Source of the DNA: CAZBNB01 sp964493245
Lineage (GTDB): Bacteria > Pseudomonadota > Gammaproteobacteria > Legionellales > Legionellaceae
Direction of reading: 5' to 3'
DNA: 63,210 nucleotides
Assembly (NCBI GenBank): GCA_964493245.1
Contig: CAZBNB010000016.1
Location: forward strand, 1 to 63,210
Made by a program: the position numbers and the translations under genes. This document shows positions 21,399-30,129 of the stretch, in pieces; the first letter of the stretch is position 1; each line of letters starts with the position of its first letter. A model generated the notes under the pieces. It had not been told where the DNA came from, did not search any database, and saw only the letters and a list, made by a program, of their open reading frames with translations.

Positions 21399-22046
21399 CT
21401 AAAATACAAATGATTGTTGATTCATCTTGTCAATAAGTGGTGGCAAATACGTTTCAAAGAGAATCTTTTCAGACCATTTTTCTTGATGATCGAGGGTATG
21501 CTGTTGAACTTGCATCACGGGTGAGCGACCCACAACCGCAATTAAGCGACCACCTGGTAGTAATTGCAAGCGTTGAATCTCTGTCAATGCTTCGATAGCA
21601 CCAGAAAAAATGATGATATCATAAGGTGCCTTATTTACCCACCCTTGGCAGGCATCACCGGTTATACACTCGACATTATCACAACCAAACGATTGTAAGC
21701 GCTGACGTGCTTGGTTGGTAAACATTTCGTAATAATCAATACTTAAGACTTGTTTTGCTAAGCGGCTGAGTAGCGCTGTTAAAAAACCACTGCCTGTTCC
21801 CACTTCCAAGACTGTTTCTGTACCCGTTAAGCACAATGCTTGCAGTATACGGCCTTCTTCCAAGGGCGTCATCATTGATTGACCATAGGCCAGTGGCAGT
21901 TGGCGATCTGAGTAAGCAAACGCTTTGTATGCATCAGGAACAAATGCCTCTCTAGGCAAATCAGCATAGAGACTCAGTAGATTATCGTCCAGTACGTCAC
22001 CAGTACGAAGTTGTTGTTTGATCATATTGATTTGTGCTGTTTGCAT
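21399..22046 (-). CDS. pcm: Protein-L-isoaspartate O-methyltransferase family protein
   Basis: 215 aa SAM-dependent methyltransferase of the PCMT family, which repairs isoaspartyl residues. Motif I VLEVGTGSGFLTALL lies near 80-94 and post-I VLSIDYYEMF follows; LPLAYGQSMMTPLEEGRILQ is the substrate-loop equivalent. The frame is open up to 22193, but that part runs into the palindromic element at 22137-22261. ATG at 22046 has AAAGGC upstream and gives MQTAQINMIKQQLRTG, a typical PCMT start. The family asparagine/serine details differ from E. coli Pcm, so a diverged PCMT placed ahead of tolC (an order also seen in Legionella) is the cautious call. Confidence 0.85.
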   Translation of the reverse strand: MQTAQINMIKQQLRTGDVLDDNLLSLYADLPREAFVPDAYKAFAYSDRQLPLAYGQSMMTPLEEGRILQALCLTGTETVLEVGTGSGFLTALLSRLAKQVLSIDYYEMFTNQARQRLQSFGCDNVECITGDACQGWVNKAPYDIIIFSGAIEALTEIQRLQLLPGGRLIAVVGRSPVMQVQQHTLDHQEKWSEKILFETYLPPLIDKMNQQSFVF

Positions 22047-22136
22047 GTGAAGCCTTTGCAATAAAAATTTGAAATTAATTCTAAATAAGAGTGGTTTATA
22101 AAGCAATGAATGTTTGTTATTATCAGCGGCATTTTT

Positions 22137-22261
22137 ACAGGACTTACGCAAAACAACGATCTCTTCGTTGGATTGTATTTTTAATTCGGTCATTTAGTCA
22201 TCTAAACGCCCTCATTAAAAATAAGATTCGCCTCGATCTCGATGTTTTTCGTAAGTCCTGT
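22137..22261. repeat. 125-bp inverted-repeat element with ACAGGACTTACG ends
   Basis: ACAGGACTTACG at 22137-22148 is exactly inverted at 22250-22261, and the arms continue imperfectly inward for about 25 nt (AAAACA then CGATCTC-like). There is no ORF of its own. One end of the same family (CTGTTTTTCGTAAGTCCTG) recurs near 34951-34969. Size and ends suggest a MITE derived from an insertion sequence. It sits between pcm and ettA. Confidence 0.75.
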
Positions 22262-22291
22262 TTTATTAACAATTGTGTTTTCGGAGTCTAA

Positions 22292-23965
22292 ATGTCTCAG
22301 TATATATTCACCATGAATCGTGTGAGTAAAATGGTAGAGAATCAACGTGTGATTCTTAAAGATATTTCTCTTAGCTTTTTACCAGGCGCTAAAATTGGTG
22401 TATTGGGACTTAATGGCTCTGGTAAATCGACACTGCTGCGTATTATGGCAGGGGTGGATAAACAATTTGATGGTGAAGCACGTGCGCAACCAGGTATTCG
22501 CATTGGTTATTTGGCACAAGAGCCAGAGATTGATTTGACGAAAACTGTGCGTGAAGTGGTTGAAGAAGCGGTTGCTGAAATGAAAGATAAATTAGCGCGC
22601 TTTGATGAAATCAGTATGCAATTTGCAGAGCCAATGAGTGATGATGATATGAATCGCTTGTTAGCTGAGCAAGGTGAGTTGCAGCATGAGATTGAAACCG
22701 GTAATGGATGGGATTTAGACAGGCAATTGGATATCGCTGCAGATGCTTTGCGTTTACCAGACTGGGACACTTCAGTGAAACAATTGTCAGGGGGAGAGAA
22801 ACGCCGAGTGGCTTTGTGCCGCTTATTGTTGTCTCATCCTGATATGTTGCTACTAGATGAGCCGACTAACCATTTGGATGCGGAAAGTGTTGCGTGGTTG
22901 GAGCATTACTTAGAAGCCTTTACTGGGACCGTGGTTGCTATCACGCACGATCGTTATTTCTTAGATAACGCCGCTGAATGGATATTGGAGCTCGATCGGG
23001 GTGAGGGTATACCATATAAAGGTAATTATACGGCGTGGTTGGAACAAAAAAATGAACGTCTGGAGCGTGAGCAAAAACAAGAAGCATCACATCAACGTAT
23101 TATTAAAGCGGAGTTGGAGTGGGTCCGTACCTCACCAAAAGGACGTCATGCAAAAAACAAAGCTCGTTTAGCACGCTTTGAAGAGTTAAATGCCAAAGAA
23201 TTTCAAAAGCGTAATGAAACCAATGAGTTGTATATTCCACCTGGTGAGAGACTGGGGGATTTGGTATTAGAAGGACACGGGTTGAGTAAAGCTTACGGCG
23301 CGAAATTGTTATTCGAAAATTTAAATTTTACGCTACCAAAAGGCGGTGTGTTAGGTATTATTGGCGCGAATGGTGCGGGTAAATCCACTTTCTTAAAAAT
23401 GTTGATGCAACAAGAAACGCCTGATCAAGGTGAGATTCGTGTGGGTGAAACAGTGCAACTGGCTTATGTCGATCAGTTGCGAGATCACTTAGATGACAAT
23501 AAAACAGTTTGGGAAGAAATCGCTGATAAACATGATCTTATTCAAGTGGGTTCATTTCAAATGCCTTCACGGGCTTATGTGGGGCGCTTTAATTTTAAAG
23601 GCCCGGATCAACAGAAAAAAATGTCTCAGCTCTCTGGTGGTGAACGAAACCGTGTACATCTTGCTAAATTGCTTAAACGTGGTGGCAATGTGTTATTACT
23701 CGACGAACCCAGTAATGATTTGGATGTTGAAACATTGCGCGCACTGGAAGAGGCGATTATGAACTTCCCTGGCTGTGCTGTGGTTGTTTCGCATGATCGT
23801 TGGTTTCTTGATCGTGTTTGTACCCATTTAATGGCATTTGAAGGCGACTCTCAAGTTGTATTTATAGAAGGAAATTACACCGATTATGAGGAAGACAGAA
23901 AACGTCGTTTGGGAGATAAAGCCAACCAGCCTTCTCGTATTAAATATCGACGTTTGACCAAATAG
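22292..23965 (+). CDS. ettA: Energy-dependent translational throttle protein EttA (ABC-F)
   Basis: 557 aa soluble protein with two ABC ATPase domains that binds the ribosomal E site and gates elongation according to ATP/ADP. Walker A GLNGSGKSTLLR and GANGAGKSTFLK, signatures LSGGEKRRV and LSGGERNRV, Walker B LLLDEPTNHLD and LLLDEPSNDLD, with the interdomain linker of Glu/Lys/Arg-rich coiled character (about 240-300). MSQYIFTMNRVSKMV is the typical EttA N-terminus, which separates it from Uup and other ABC-F members. Confidence 0.96.
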   Translation: MSQYIFTMNRVSKMVENQRVILKDISLSFLPGAKIGVLGLNGSGKSTLLRIMAGVDKQFDGEARAQPGIRIGYLAQEPEIDLTKTVREVVEEAVAEMKDKLARFDEISMQFAEPMSDDDMNRLLAEQGELQHEIETGNGWDLDRQLDIAADALRLPDWDTSVKQLSGGEKRRVALCRLLLSHPDMLLLDEPTNHLDAESVAWLEHYLEAFTGTVVAITHDRYFLDNAAEWILELDRGEGIPYKGNYTAWLEQKNERLEREQKQEASHQRIIKAELEWVRTSPKGRHAKNKARLARFEELNAKEFQKRNETNELYIPPGERLGDLVLEGHGLSKAYGAKLLFENLNFTLPKGGVLGIIGANGAGKSTFLKMLMQQETPDQGEIRVGETVQLAYVDQLRDHLDDNKTVWEEIADKHDLIQVGSFQMPSRAYVGRFNFKGPDQQKKMSQLSGGERNRVHLAKLLKRGGNVLLLDEPSNDLDVETLRALEEAIMNFPGCAVVVSHDRWFLDRVCTHLMAFEGDSQVVFIEGNYTDYEEDRKRRLGDKANQPSRIKYRRLTK

Positions 23966-24092
23966 GTGCCATGTTATGAAACAAAAAAATTTAAGAACCA
24001 TTCGTGCATCTCAATTTTCAATAAACACAAGGCGATTTGATGCAGTTGCCTCAATGCTACTAAACGTCAAAACTTGGAAACGTAAGGTAGCA

Positions 24093-24707
24093 ATGTCGCA
24101 ACAGGCTTTGGTGTGTGGATTAATGCTGACATTGGGATTGTCTGGTTGTATTGCCTATGATGAATCAACCTATATCACGGATGATCAGGGGCATGTACAC
24201 CATACAACACATTATTTACTGGATAAACGTGGCCGTAACTATTTCCCCAACGAAATTCCAGCAACCGGTGTGAAAACGTTTATATTTGATCCCAAAGCAT
24301 CTGCTTGGGCAGCGTATGATGCGAATGGGCAGCGCGTCATGACAGGCAGTGCATCGGGTGGTCAAGATATTTGTCCTGATGTCAATAAGCCTTGTCGTAC
24401 GGTTACAGGCACATTTCGGGTCTATAACAAGCGTGGTATCAACTGTAAATCAGGAGAATACCCAGTAGAAACAGAAGGTGGGGCAAAAATGCCTTACTGT
24501 ATGTATTTCTTCCAAGGATACACCATTCACGCTGCTTATGCTGTGCCACCTTATAATTCTAGCCATGGTTGTGTGCGTGTTTTGCCCAGTGCCGCAAAAT
24601 GGTTGAATGAACAATTTATTACAATTGGTACACGTGTCGTGGTTCTTTCTTATGAAGATGAGAATGGCGATGGCGATTGGTTGCAAGGGCGGGCTAAGGC
24701 TAAATAA
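24093..24707 (+). CDS. L,D-transpeptidase (YkuD domain) lipoprotein
   Basis: 204 aa. ATG at 24093 has AAGG five bases upstream and puts the lipobox LSGC at residues 16-19, a normal lipoprotein signal. The frame is open to an ATG at 23976 with its own AGGTG, which would push the lipobox to residue 58, so I prefer the shorter form. The YkuD domain carries the catalytic SSHGCVR motif with H158 and C160. YkuD enzymes form 3-3 crosslinks in peptidoglycan or attach proteins to it, in the periplasm. The lipid anchor would place it at a membrane. It is close behind ettA but probably independent in function. Confidence 0.9.
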   Translation: MSQQALVCGLMLTLGLSGCIAYDESTYITDDQGHVHHTTHYLLDKRGRNYFPNEIPATGVKTFIFDPKASAWAAYDANGQRVMTGSASGGQDICPDVNKPCRTVTGTFRVYNKRGINCKSGEYPVETEGGAKMPYCMYFFQGYTIHAAYAVPPYNSSHGCVRVLPSAAKWLNEQFITIGTRVVVLSYEDENGDGDWLQGRAKAK

Positions 24708-24736
24708 TCCGTGTAACTCCTAACTTCTAACTCCGC

Positions 24737-24836
24737 ACGAAGGAGCGTTCCTGACGACGAAGGAGCGTCCCTGACGACGAAGGAGCGTCCCTGGCGACGA
24801 AGGAGCGTCCCTGACGACGAAAGAACGTCCCTGGCG
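24737..24836. repeat. Five tandem 20-nt repeats
   Basis: Five head-to-tail 20-nt units of the type ACGAAGGAGCGTCCCTGACG with one to three substitutions each, exactly 100 nt, no spacers. They lie just after the L,D-transpeptidase stop and contain no supported ORF. The unit is GC-richer than the surroundings. Each unit contains GGAGCGTCC, partly self-complementary. Confidence 0.9.
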
Positions 24837-24899
24837 TTTTTATAGACAAAATTTGATGTGGAGTTGGTCACAGATTTTTCAATTTCACCTCGATCTGCC

Positions 24900-24954
24900 C
24901 CCTCTCCCGCGATAGGAAGTTTGATAGTATGATGATGCCCATCGCGGGAGAGGG
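24900..24954. repeat. REP-like hairpin (14-bp GC-rich stem)
   Basis: CCCTCTCCCGCGAT at 24900-24913 is the exact reverse complement of 24941-24954, with a 27-nt loop. It lies between the convergent L,D-transpeptidase and IcmL-like genes. No T-tract follows, so a REP/BIME-type element fits better than an intrinsic terminator, though it may block 3' exonucleases for either transcript. Confidence 0.75.
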
Positions 24955-24969
24955 TTGGGGAGAGGGCTC

Positions 24970-25635
24970 CTAGTGTTTTATGACTTCTGCTTGGCGAGGT
25001 GACGCAATAATTTGATCTATGCCTAAATCCCCAGACATCTTTCTTGCTACGACTATTTCCATGGTGAGCAGTTGAGTGACTTTATCTTGTTTATTTTGAT
25101 AAACCACTTGCATCGGTAACGTTAGCCTCCAGTGATTTTCTTTTATAGGATTGATACTGATTGCGCCGTCTACCTGAGCACTAACAGCGAGCTTTTGCTT
25201 GCGAATAGAGATTAAATTGCCTGATTGATCAATGGCGGTTGTAAAACCAATCCAACCAGCATCTGTAAAGCAAGCTTTTAATTGTTGCAGTTTGATATCT
25301 AAGTTATCACTGCTATAGTCAAATGTTTGGACCGCCGCTTTTTCTACCCACATTTTTAGAACATTGTCCGGAATGGTTGTATTGGCTGGAAAGTGAAACT
25401 GACAGCTCATGTTTTGGGGGGTTGGCTCAAGGACGACTGGAGCTGTTGGTGCTGTTGTCGTTGCTGCTGTTGTCGTTGCAGTTGGCGCGGTTGTGCTGCT
25501 GGGGGTTGCTGTGCTTCCAGTAGAGGGTGTTTCTGTATTCACTGCTGGTGTCGTCGTGACTACTTCAAGTTGGCCGGCGGCATTTGTGGCTGAATAAGCT
25601 AAAACTAAGGCGCAAGCCAGCATCGATTTTTTCAT
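24970..25635 (-). CDS. IcmL/DotI-family protein (type IVB secretion-related), secreted form
   Basis: 221 aa. Signal peptide 1-19 (MKKSMLACALVLAYSATNA), a Thr/Ala/Pro-rich linker at about 27-72, then an IcmL-like domain from about 75. Recognisable IcmL features are the W-x5-A-x3-FDY block (MWVEKAAVQTFDYSSDN), CFTDAGWIGFTTAI, a strand ending VSAQVDGAI, and WRLTLPMQVVYQNK followed by QLLTMEIVVAR. DotI/IcmL is an inner-membrane/periplasmic component of Dot/Icm systems. This copy has a cleavable signal instead of a membrane anchor, like the extra IcmL homologues of Legionella. No other dot/icm gene is in the window. Confidence 0.82.
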   Translation of the reverse strand: MKKSMLACALVLAYSATNAAGQLEVVTTTPAVNTETPSTGSTATPSSTTAPTATTTAATTTAPTAPVVLEPTPQNMSCQFHFPANTTIPDNVLKMWVEKAAVQTFDYSSDNLDIKLQQLKACFTDAGWIGFTTAIDQSGNLISIRKQKLAVSAQVDGAISINPIKENHWRLTLPMQVVYQNKQDKVTQLLTMEIVVARKMSGDLGIDQIIASPRQAEVIKH

Positions 25636-25719
25636 GTTACGTCGTCCTTAAAGTGAGGGCAAAAGATACCATAAGGTTAGCATGTCTGATATGATGCGTA
25701 CAATATTTCCAGATAAAAC

Positions 25720-26490
25720 TTGCAGAGAATCAACGTGTATATCATAACCGGTGGAGGAACGGGGCTTGGGAGAGCATTAGCGTGTGAATTAGCTCGACGC
25801 CGTGAGTCGGTTTTGATTGTTGGACGTCGTGAAAAGCCCTTAAGAGAAACGGCCGCCTGTTCTGCTGATATTCGTTATTTTCAAGCAGATATGACACTTG
25901 CAGAAGATCGAGAGCAGTTAAAAAAATACCTAGCACCCTTTTCAATAAAAGGTTTAATTCACAATGCTGGCGCTATTGAACCCATTGTGTCGTTGGAATC
26001 CATAACGCTTTCAGACTGGCGTCACGTGATGACCACCAATGTTGAAGCGCCTTTGTTCTTAACACAACAATTATTACCCGCATTGCGTGATGGGCGTGTG
26101 TTGCATATTGGATCTGGGGCTGCGTATTTTCCTGTGGCTGGATGGGGGGCTTATTGCTCATCGAAAGCTGCCTTGTCTATGTTGACGCAATGTTGGCAAC
26201 TGGAGGCACAAGCACCGGCATTTGCCAGTGTCATGCCCGGTATTGTTGAAACAAAGATGTTAGACATTATTCGCCAATCGTCACATATGCAACCAGAAAA
26301 ATTAGCTTTTTTTCTAAAACTAACACAAGAAAATCGTCTTCTGTTGCCTGAAACGGTCGCTTTGTTTTTGACTTGGCTGTTACTGGATACGGACAAAGAG
26401 CAGTATGCCTCTAAAGAATGGGATATTTATGACAAATCTCATCATTCAGCTTGGCTCGTTAAACCACATGTTGTACCAGATATTATGTGA
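25720..26490 (+). CDS. Short-chain dehydrogenase/reductase
   Basis: 256 aa classical SDR with a Rossmann fold. TGGGTGLGRAL is the NAD(P)-binding glycine motif, LIHNAG the NAG element, HIGSGAAY provides the catalytic Ser, and Y145/K149 form the YxxxK pair. An Arg-rich stretch after the glycine motif (ARRRESVLIVGRR) suggests NADPH. It resembles sepiapterin-reductase-like SDRs; the substrate is unknown. TTG at 25720 is used here; GTG at 25735 has a better Shine-Dalgarno (AGAG) and is equally possible. The next gene, an OPT transporter, begins 8 nt after the stop. Confidence 0.85.
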   Translation: MQRINVYIITGGGTGLGRALACELARRRESVLIVGRREKPLRETAACSADIRYFQADMTLAEDREQLKKYLAPFSIKGLIHNAGAIEPIVSLESITLSDWRHVMTTNVEAPLFLTQQLLPALRDGRVLHIGSGAAYFPVAGWGAYCSSKAALSMLTQCWQLEAQAPAFASVMPGIVETKMLDIIRQSSHMQPEKLAFFLKLTQENRLLLPETVALFLTWLLLDTDKEQYASKEWDIYDKSHHSAWLVKPHVVPDIM

Positions 26491-26498
26491 GGATTGCT

Positions 26499-28508
26499 AT
26501 GAAAAATAAATCTGCTTCAAAAACCAAAGGCCCAGCAGAATTGACTTTACGTTGCATTCTATTAAGTATTGTGTTGACCGTTATTTTGGCTGCTTCAAAT
26601 GCTTATTTAGCACTGAGATTAGGCATTTTAGCGTCGGCATCGATTCCTGCGGCTATTGTTTCTATGGGGGTTTTGCGATTTTTTAAGCATGCAACTATTC
26701 TTGAAAATAATGCTGTTCAAACCGCGGCCTCAGCAGGGGAGGCTGTGGCTGGTGGTATTGTTTATACTATTCCGGCGTTGATTATCTTAAATTATTGGCA
26801 TGAATTCAGTTACCTGGACAATTTTTTAATCGCCTTTTGTGGTGGTGTACTGGGCGTTTTATTTTCTATTCCATTACGGCGCGTTTTGGTGCATGACGAA
26901 TCATTGCAGTTTCCTGAAGGGCGAGCGATTGCGCAAGTACTGAAATCCTCTGACGAGAAAATTGGTTTTCGTGATGTGGTCTACGGCAGCGTGATAGGGA
27001 GCGTCATTGAGCTTTTGCAAGGTGGATTTAAGCTATTAGCTGGTAGTTGGCAATATTGGTTTGCAGCAAAACGTACTTTATTTTGTGTGAGCATGGGATT
27101 TTCAGCCACTATGTTGGGAGCCGGTTACTTGATCGGTTTTGATATGGCCTGTAGTATTTTTCTCGGGGCGTTGGTTGCATGGGGTGGCGTATTGCCTGTG
27201 GTGAGTTATAAATTCCCCTCGTATTTATTACATCATTCCGCAGAGCAAGCGGGTTCGTTAATTTGGGCGAATGAGTTACGTTACTTAGGTATTGGCGCTA
27301 TGCTGTTTGCTGGTGTATGGACTTTTGCACAGTTATTAAAACCGCTGTTACGCAGCATGCAATACTCGATTCGCCAATTGTCGGAAAAAATGCCGGAAAA
27401 ACGTCCAGCAAGGGTTGAGCATGACATTCCTTTATCTATCATTGCCTTGGCTGTTGGTTTTATGACGGTCATATTATTTCTATTTTTTAAACATATTTTC
27501 CCTTGTGACCAAATTGGTTTTCAGCCTGTGGCAGCGTATGGCGTAGTGTTGGTTGCCGTTTTGTATGTACTGATTATTGGTTTTTTATTTTCGGTAATAA
27601 CCGCGTACTTTTCCGGTATGGTTGGTGTGACGGCGAGTCCTGGTAGCTCAGTGGTTATAGCGGGTATTTTATTTGCAGCATGGTTGTTATTGTCGGCGAT
27701 TACCGCTTATTTGCCGTTGCCGTTGTCGGCATTACAAATTAAAGCAGCAGAAGCCATTGTGATCATCATTGCCTCGATTGTGACAGGAATAGCTGCGATT
27801 GCGAATGATAATACCCAAGATTTAAAAGTAGGACAGCTGGTAGGGGCTACGCCTTGGAAGCAGCAGCTGATGTTGTTACTGGGTGTCTTGGTTGCTTCGT
27901 GTGTTATTCCACCCGTGATGCAATTGTTGTTTGAGGTTTATGGTATTGCGGGTGTGATGCCGCATCCTGGCATGGATGTAAGCCAGTCATTGCCTGCCCC
28001 AACCGCGGCTTTACTGGCAGCTATTACCAAGGCTGTGTTTCGCCATGATTTACCCTGGGGCATGATGGGGATGGGCGCATTGCTTATTTTAGCTGTCATT
28101 CTGGTAAATCACCTTTTACAACGGCGAGTCAACTTACGTTTGTCGATTCTCGGTGTTGCAATTGGTATGTATTTGCCGATGAGCACCTCTTTTCCTTTGT
28201 TTCTTGGCGGACTGATTGCTTGGACTGTAGGCAAAACGCTTTCTAAACAACGCTTATCAACGAAAGCATTGAATTTACACAAGCAAATTGGTACCCGTGT
28301 GGCTTGTGGAATGCTGGCCGGTGCGGCACTCATGGATGTTTTTCTCGCGGTTCCTTTTTCAATTTTACACAGCCCAGATGCATGGCGGTTGTTTAGTTAT
28401 GAGTGGGAAACATCGGTGGGAGTTTGCTTAAGTACATTGATGGTTGTGGGGTTAGGCTTTTGGATAGTGAGTCATACAAATAAAAGTGCGACTCCTGCAA
28501 AAAGGTAG
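26499..28508 (+). CDS. OPT-family oligopeptide transporter
   Basis: 669 aa inner-membrane carrier of the OPT family, which moves peptides or metal-peptide complexes with protons. About 15 hydrophobic helices. Family signatures are NAYLALRLG, TAASAGEAVAGGIVYTIPAL near the N-terminus, FPEGRAIAQVLK, and NDNTQDLKVGQLVGATPWKQQ in the second half. ATG at 26499 has GAGG seven bases upstream; GTG four codons earlier is open but lacks a site. Linked to the SDR gene. Peptide uptake would fit an organism living on host amino acids (inference). Confidence 0.93.
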   Translation: MKNKSASKTKGPAELTLRCILLSIVLTVILAASNAYLALRLGILASASIPAAIVSMGVLRFFKHATILENNAVQTAASAGEAVAGGIVYTIPALIILNYWHEFSYLDNFLIAFCGGVLGVLFSIPLRRVLVHDESLQFPEGRAIAQVLKSSDEKIGFRDVVYGSVIGSVIELLQGGFKLLAGSWQYWFAAKRTLFCVSMGFSATMLGAGYLIGFDMACSIFLGALVAWGGVLPVVSYKFPSYLLHHSAEQAGSLIWANELRYLGIGAMLFAGVWTFAQLLKPLLRSMQYSIRQLSEKMPEKRPARVEHDIPLSIIALAVGFMTVILFLFFKHIFPCDQIGFQPVAAYGVVLVAVLYVLIIGFLFSVITAYFSGMVGVTASPGSSVVIAGILFAAWLLLSAITAYLPLPLSALQIKAAEAIVIIIASIVTGIAAIANDNTQDLKVGQLVGATPWKQQLMLLLGVLVASCVIPPVMQLLFEVYGIAGVMPHPGMDVSQSLPAPTAALLAAITKAVFRHDLPWGMMGMGALLILAVILVNHLLQRRVNLRLSILGVAIGMYLPMSTSFPLFLGGLIAWTVGKTLSKQRLSTKALNLHKQIGTRVACGMLAGAALMDVFLAVPFSILHSPDAWRLFSYEWETSVGVCLSTLMVVGLGFWIVSHTNKSATPAKR

Positions 28509-28562
28509 GTAATTTTATTTGCTGAGTGAAACGTTGTACTAGTGTGAGTGAAGATTGATTTT

Positions 28563-28591
28563 TTCATCAAAGCCTTTATATAAACTATAAT
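28563..28591 (+). promoter_or_regulatory. Promoter for the CX5R phosphatase gene
   Basis: A perfect -10 TATAAT (28586-28591) lies 17 nt after TTCATC (28563-28568), a weak -35. The gene start is about 30 nt downstream. Confidence 0.45.
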
Positions 28592-28622
28592 CTAATTATG
28601 GTCTCATCAATTAGGCATTGAC

Positions 28623-29942
28623 ATGACAGCCCTTAAAAATGATGATAGGGTGCCATATAATTATAGACAGCATCGCTTGCATCTATTTGGTAAAGATTTA
28701 GTGATAGCGGCCATGGCAAGGCCAAATTATGTTGTTGAAAATTCTTCCAACGATACTTTAGCGGCCTTAAGCCATCTTACCAAGCAAAAAGAAAAAACAG
28801 CCATAATCGGTTTTTATAAAGACAGCTTTGCTGAAGAGGCTGATAAGCACGGACTGGAATATTATCATATGCATTTTGAGGATTATGCTGATATTCCCGT
28901 CGAAAGCTATGATAAAGTTTATGAAACCATCAAAAAGTTGGATCAAGAAGGTAAATCAATCGTTTTGCAATGTGGTGCAGGTGATGGGCGATCCGGCACG
29001 GTTCTTGCTGCATTGAAGATGAGAGAGCTGATAGTCGATAAGCCTGAGCTACTAAAAAATACGGCTGATAAAACGGCAACGGTGATGGTACCAAGTCCTG
29101 TGGCATTGGAAGTAAAGTGCACGCCATTGGTGAAAATGGCGGTTGAACTCATTCGAGAACAACGATTCGACCATAACGGCAAACCACTTCCACCCGATTC
29201 TGGCAATGGCGTTCGCTCTGTTGAAACCATGCGAGACATAAGAAACCTGGAAAAATATGAGCAGCATTTGCGGCAGCAGCTTTTACTAAAAGAAGACCTA
29301 TCTGTGTCTAATTCATCCAGCGTCAAAGCCATCAATAGAACAAACGCTCTTTGTGTGGAGCCTAAAAATATGGCTAAAGATTTATTAAAGAAAATTGAAG
29401 CAAACAACTTAAGTTATACCAAAGTAGGGCGAGGCGATCCGGCGATGCTGGCATTTTATGCTGAGTATAAGCATAAAATTGATGAGACAGAGGATTATGC
29501 TTCGTTACAAGAAATAAATGCATACCTAGAAAAGGTTCTCGTAGCGGTTCAATCAGAGGAAATGGTTACCGTTATCAAAAAAGCCAGTGATCTTTATGAT
29601 CGATCGCGATCAAGATATTCATTTGATCCCAGAAAAAAATGGGAGTATGACCAAGCTCAAACAATGATGATGGCTGCAGGTAAAGTCCCGCTCATTTCGC
29701 GCTTGCATGTTCTTAACGATGATTCGCAACCAGAATGTTTAGCTGTTAGAAAAGCGTTTGCTAAAAAGTCATTGCCCGTTTTCAAAAAAGATGAGGTAAA
29801 TCAAGATGCTGCTGTGAGTGCTTTTAAAGAAGCACGTGCATCATATCATGATATTGTTCCTCATGATAATAAGCAAGAGCAAGAGCAAGAGCAAGAGACT
29901 ACGACATCAGCTCCTACACCATTCAAAAAAGATTTTCAGTAA
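28623..29942 (+). CDS. CX5R (tyrosine/dual-specificity-type) phosphatase; candidate effector
   Basis: 439 aa, no signal peptide or membrane span. The phosphatase loop is QCGAGDGRSGT, giving C117 and R123 in a CX5R motif followed by S124/G125. The preceding YHMHFEDYADIP could supply the general acid (D87 or D90), and SYDKVYETIKKL is the usual helix before the loop. The Cys is preceded by Gln rather than the common His. C-terminal to about 200 the protein is helical and charged, ending in EQEQEQE and a short basic tail. Such PTP/DSP domains plus helical tails occur in Legionella and Coxiella effectors, so host-protein or phosphoinositide dephosphorylation is possible. It stands alone with its own promoter. 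Confidence 0.75.
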   Translation: MTALKNDDRVPYNYRQHRLHLFGKDLVIAAMARPNYVVENSSNDTLAALSHLTKQKEKTAIIGFYKDSFAEEADKHGLEYYHMHFEDYADIPVESYDKVYETIKKLDQEGKSIVLQCGAGDGRSGTVLAALKMRELIVDKPELLKNTADKTATVMVPSPVALEVKCTPLVKMAVELIREQRFDHNGKPLPPDSGNGVRSVETMRDIRNLEKYEQHLRQQLLLKEDLSVSNSSSVKAINRTNALCVEPKNMAKDLLKKIEANNLSYTKVGRGDPAMLAFYAEYKHKIDETEDYASLQEINAYLEKVLVAVQSEEMVTVIKKASDLYDRSRSRYSFDPRKKWEYDQAQTMMMAAGKVPLISRLHVLNDDSQPECLAVRKAFAKKSLPVFKKDEVNQDAAVSAFKEARASYHDIVPHDNKQEQEQEQETTTSAPTPFKKDFQ

Positions 29943-30050
29943 AAACATCCCGAATAATATTACTTTTTTCTCAAGTACAAGCCATGACGTGGAAGGTGAG
30001 TTACTATTCGTGCGACGATTATTGTGATAAGCCTCTCTGTGCTAGGCAGG

Positions 30051-30102
30051 CATGTGTCTTTATAAAAAATCAGGTAGTGTGGATTTTTTATAAGGACACA
30101 TG
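30051..30102. terminator. Long hairpin between convergent phosphatase and valS genes
   Basis: Arms of 21 bp (CATGTGTCTTTATAAAAAATC and its near reverse complement, one T:G difference that still pairs in RNA) with a 10-nt loop. The A/T-rich upper stem gives T-runs on both strands. Its position between convergent 3' ends suggests a bidirectional terminator, though a separate poly-T after the stem is missing. Confidence 0.5.
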
Positions 30103-30129
30103 TCATTTGATTACCAGAGTAAAGCTTTT

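Noticed and set aside
22047..22193. N-terminal extension of the pcm frame
   Set aside because: It runs into the inverted-repeat element; the internal ATG at 22046 has a good ribosome site and gives the family N-terminus.
24737..24836. Possible CRISPR array
   Set aside because: Units are directly contiguous with no spacers and no cas gene is near.
24650..24871. Minus-strand frame through the tandem 20-mers
   Set aside because: Its periodic peptide simply follows the repeat; 20 is not a multiple of three, so each unit reads in a different frame. It overlaps the L,D-transpeptidase end.
25393..25597. Overlapping plus-strand Cys/Val/Ala-rich frames
   Set aside because: Antisense of the Thr/Ala/Pro-rich linker of the IcmL-like gene.
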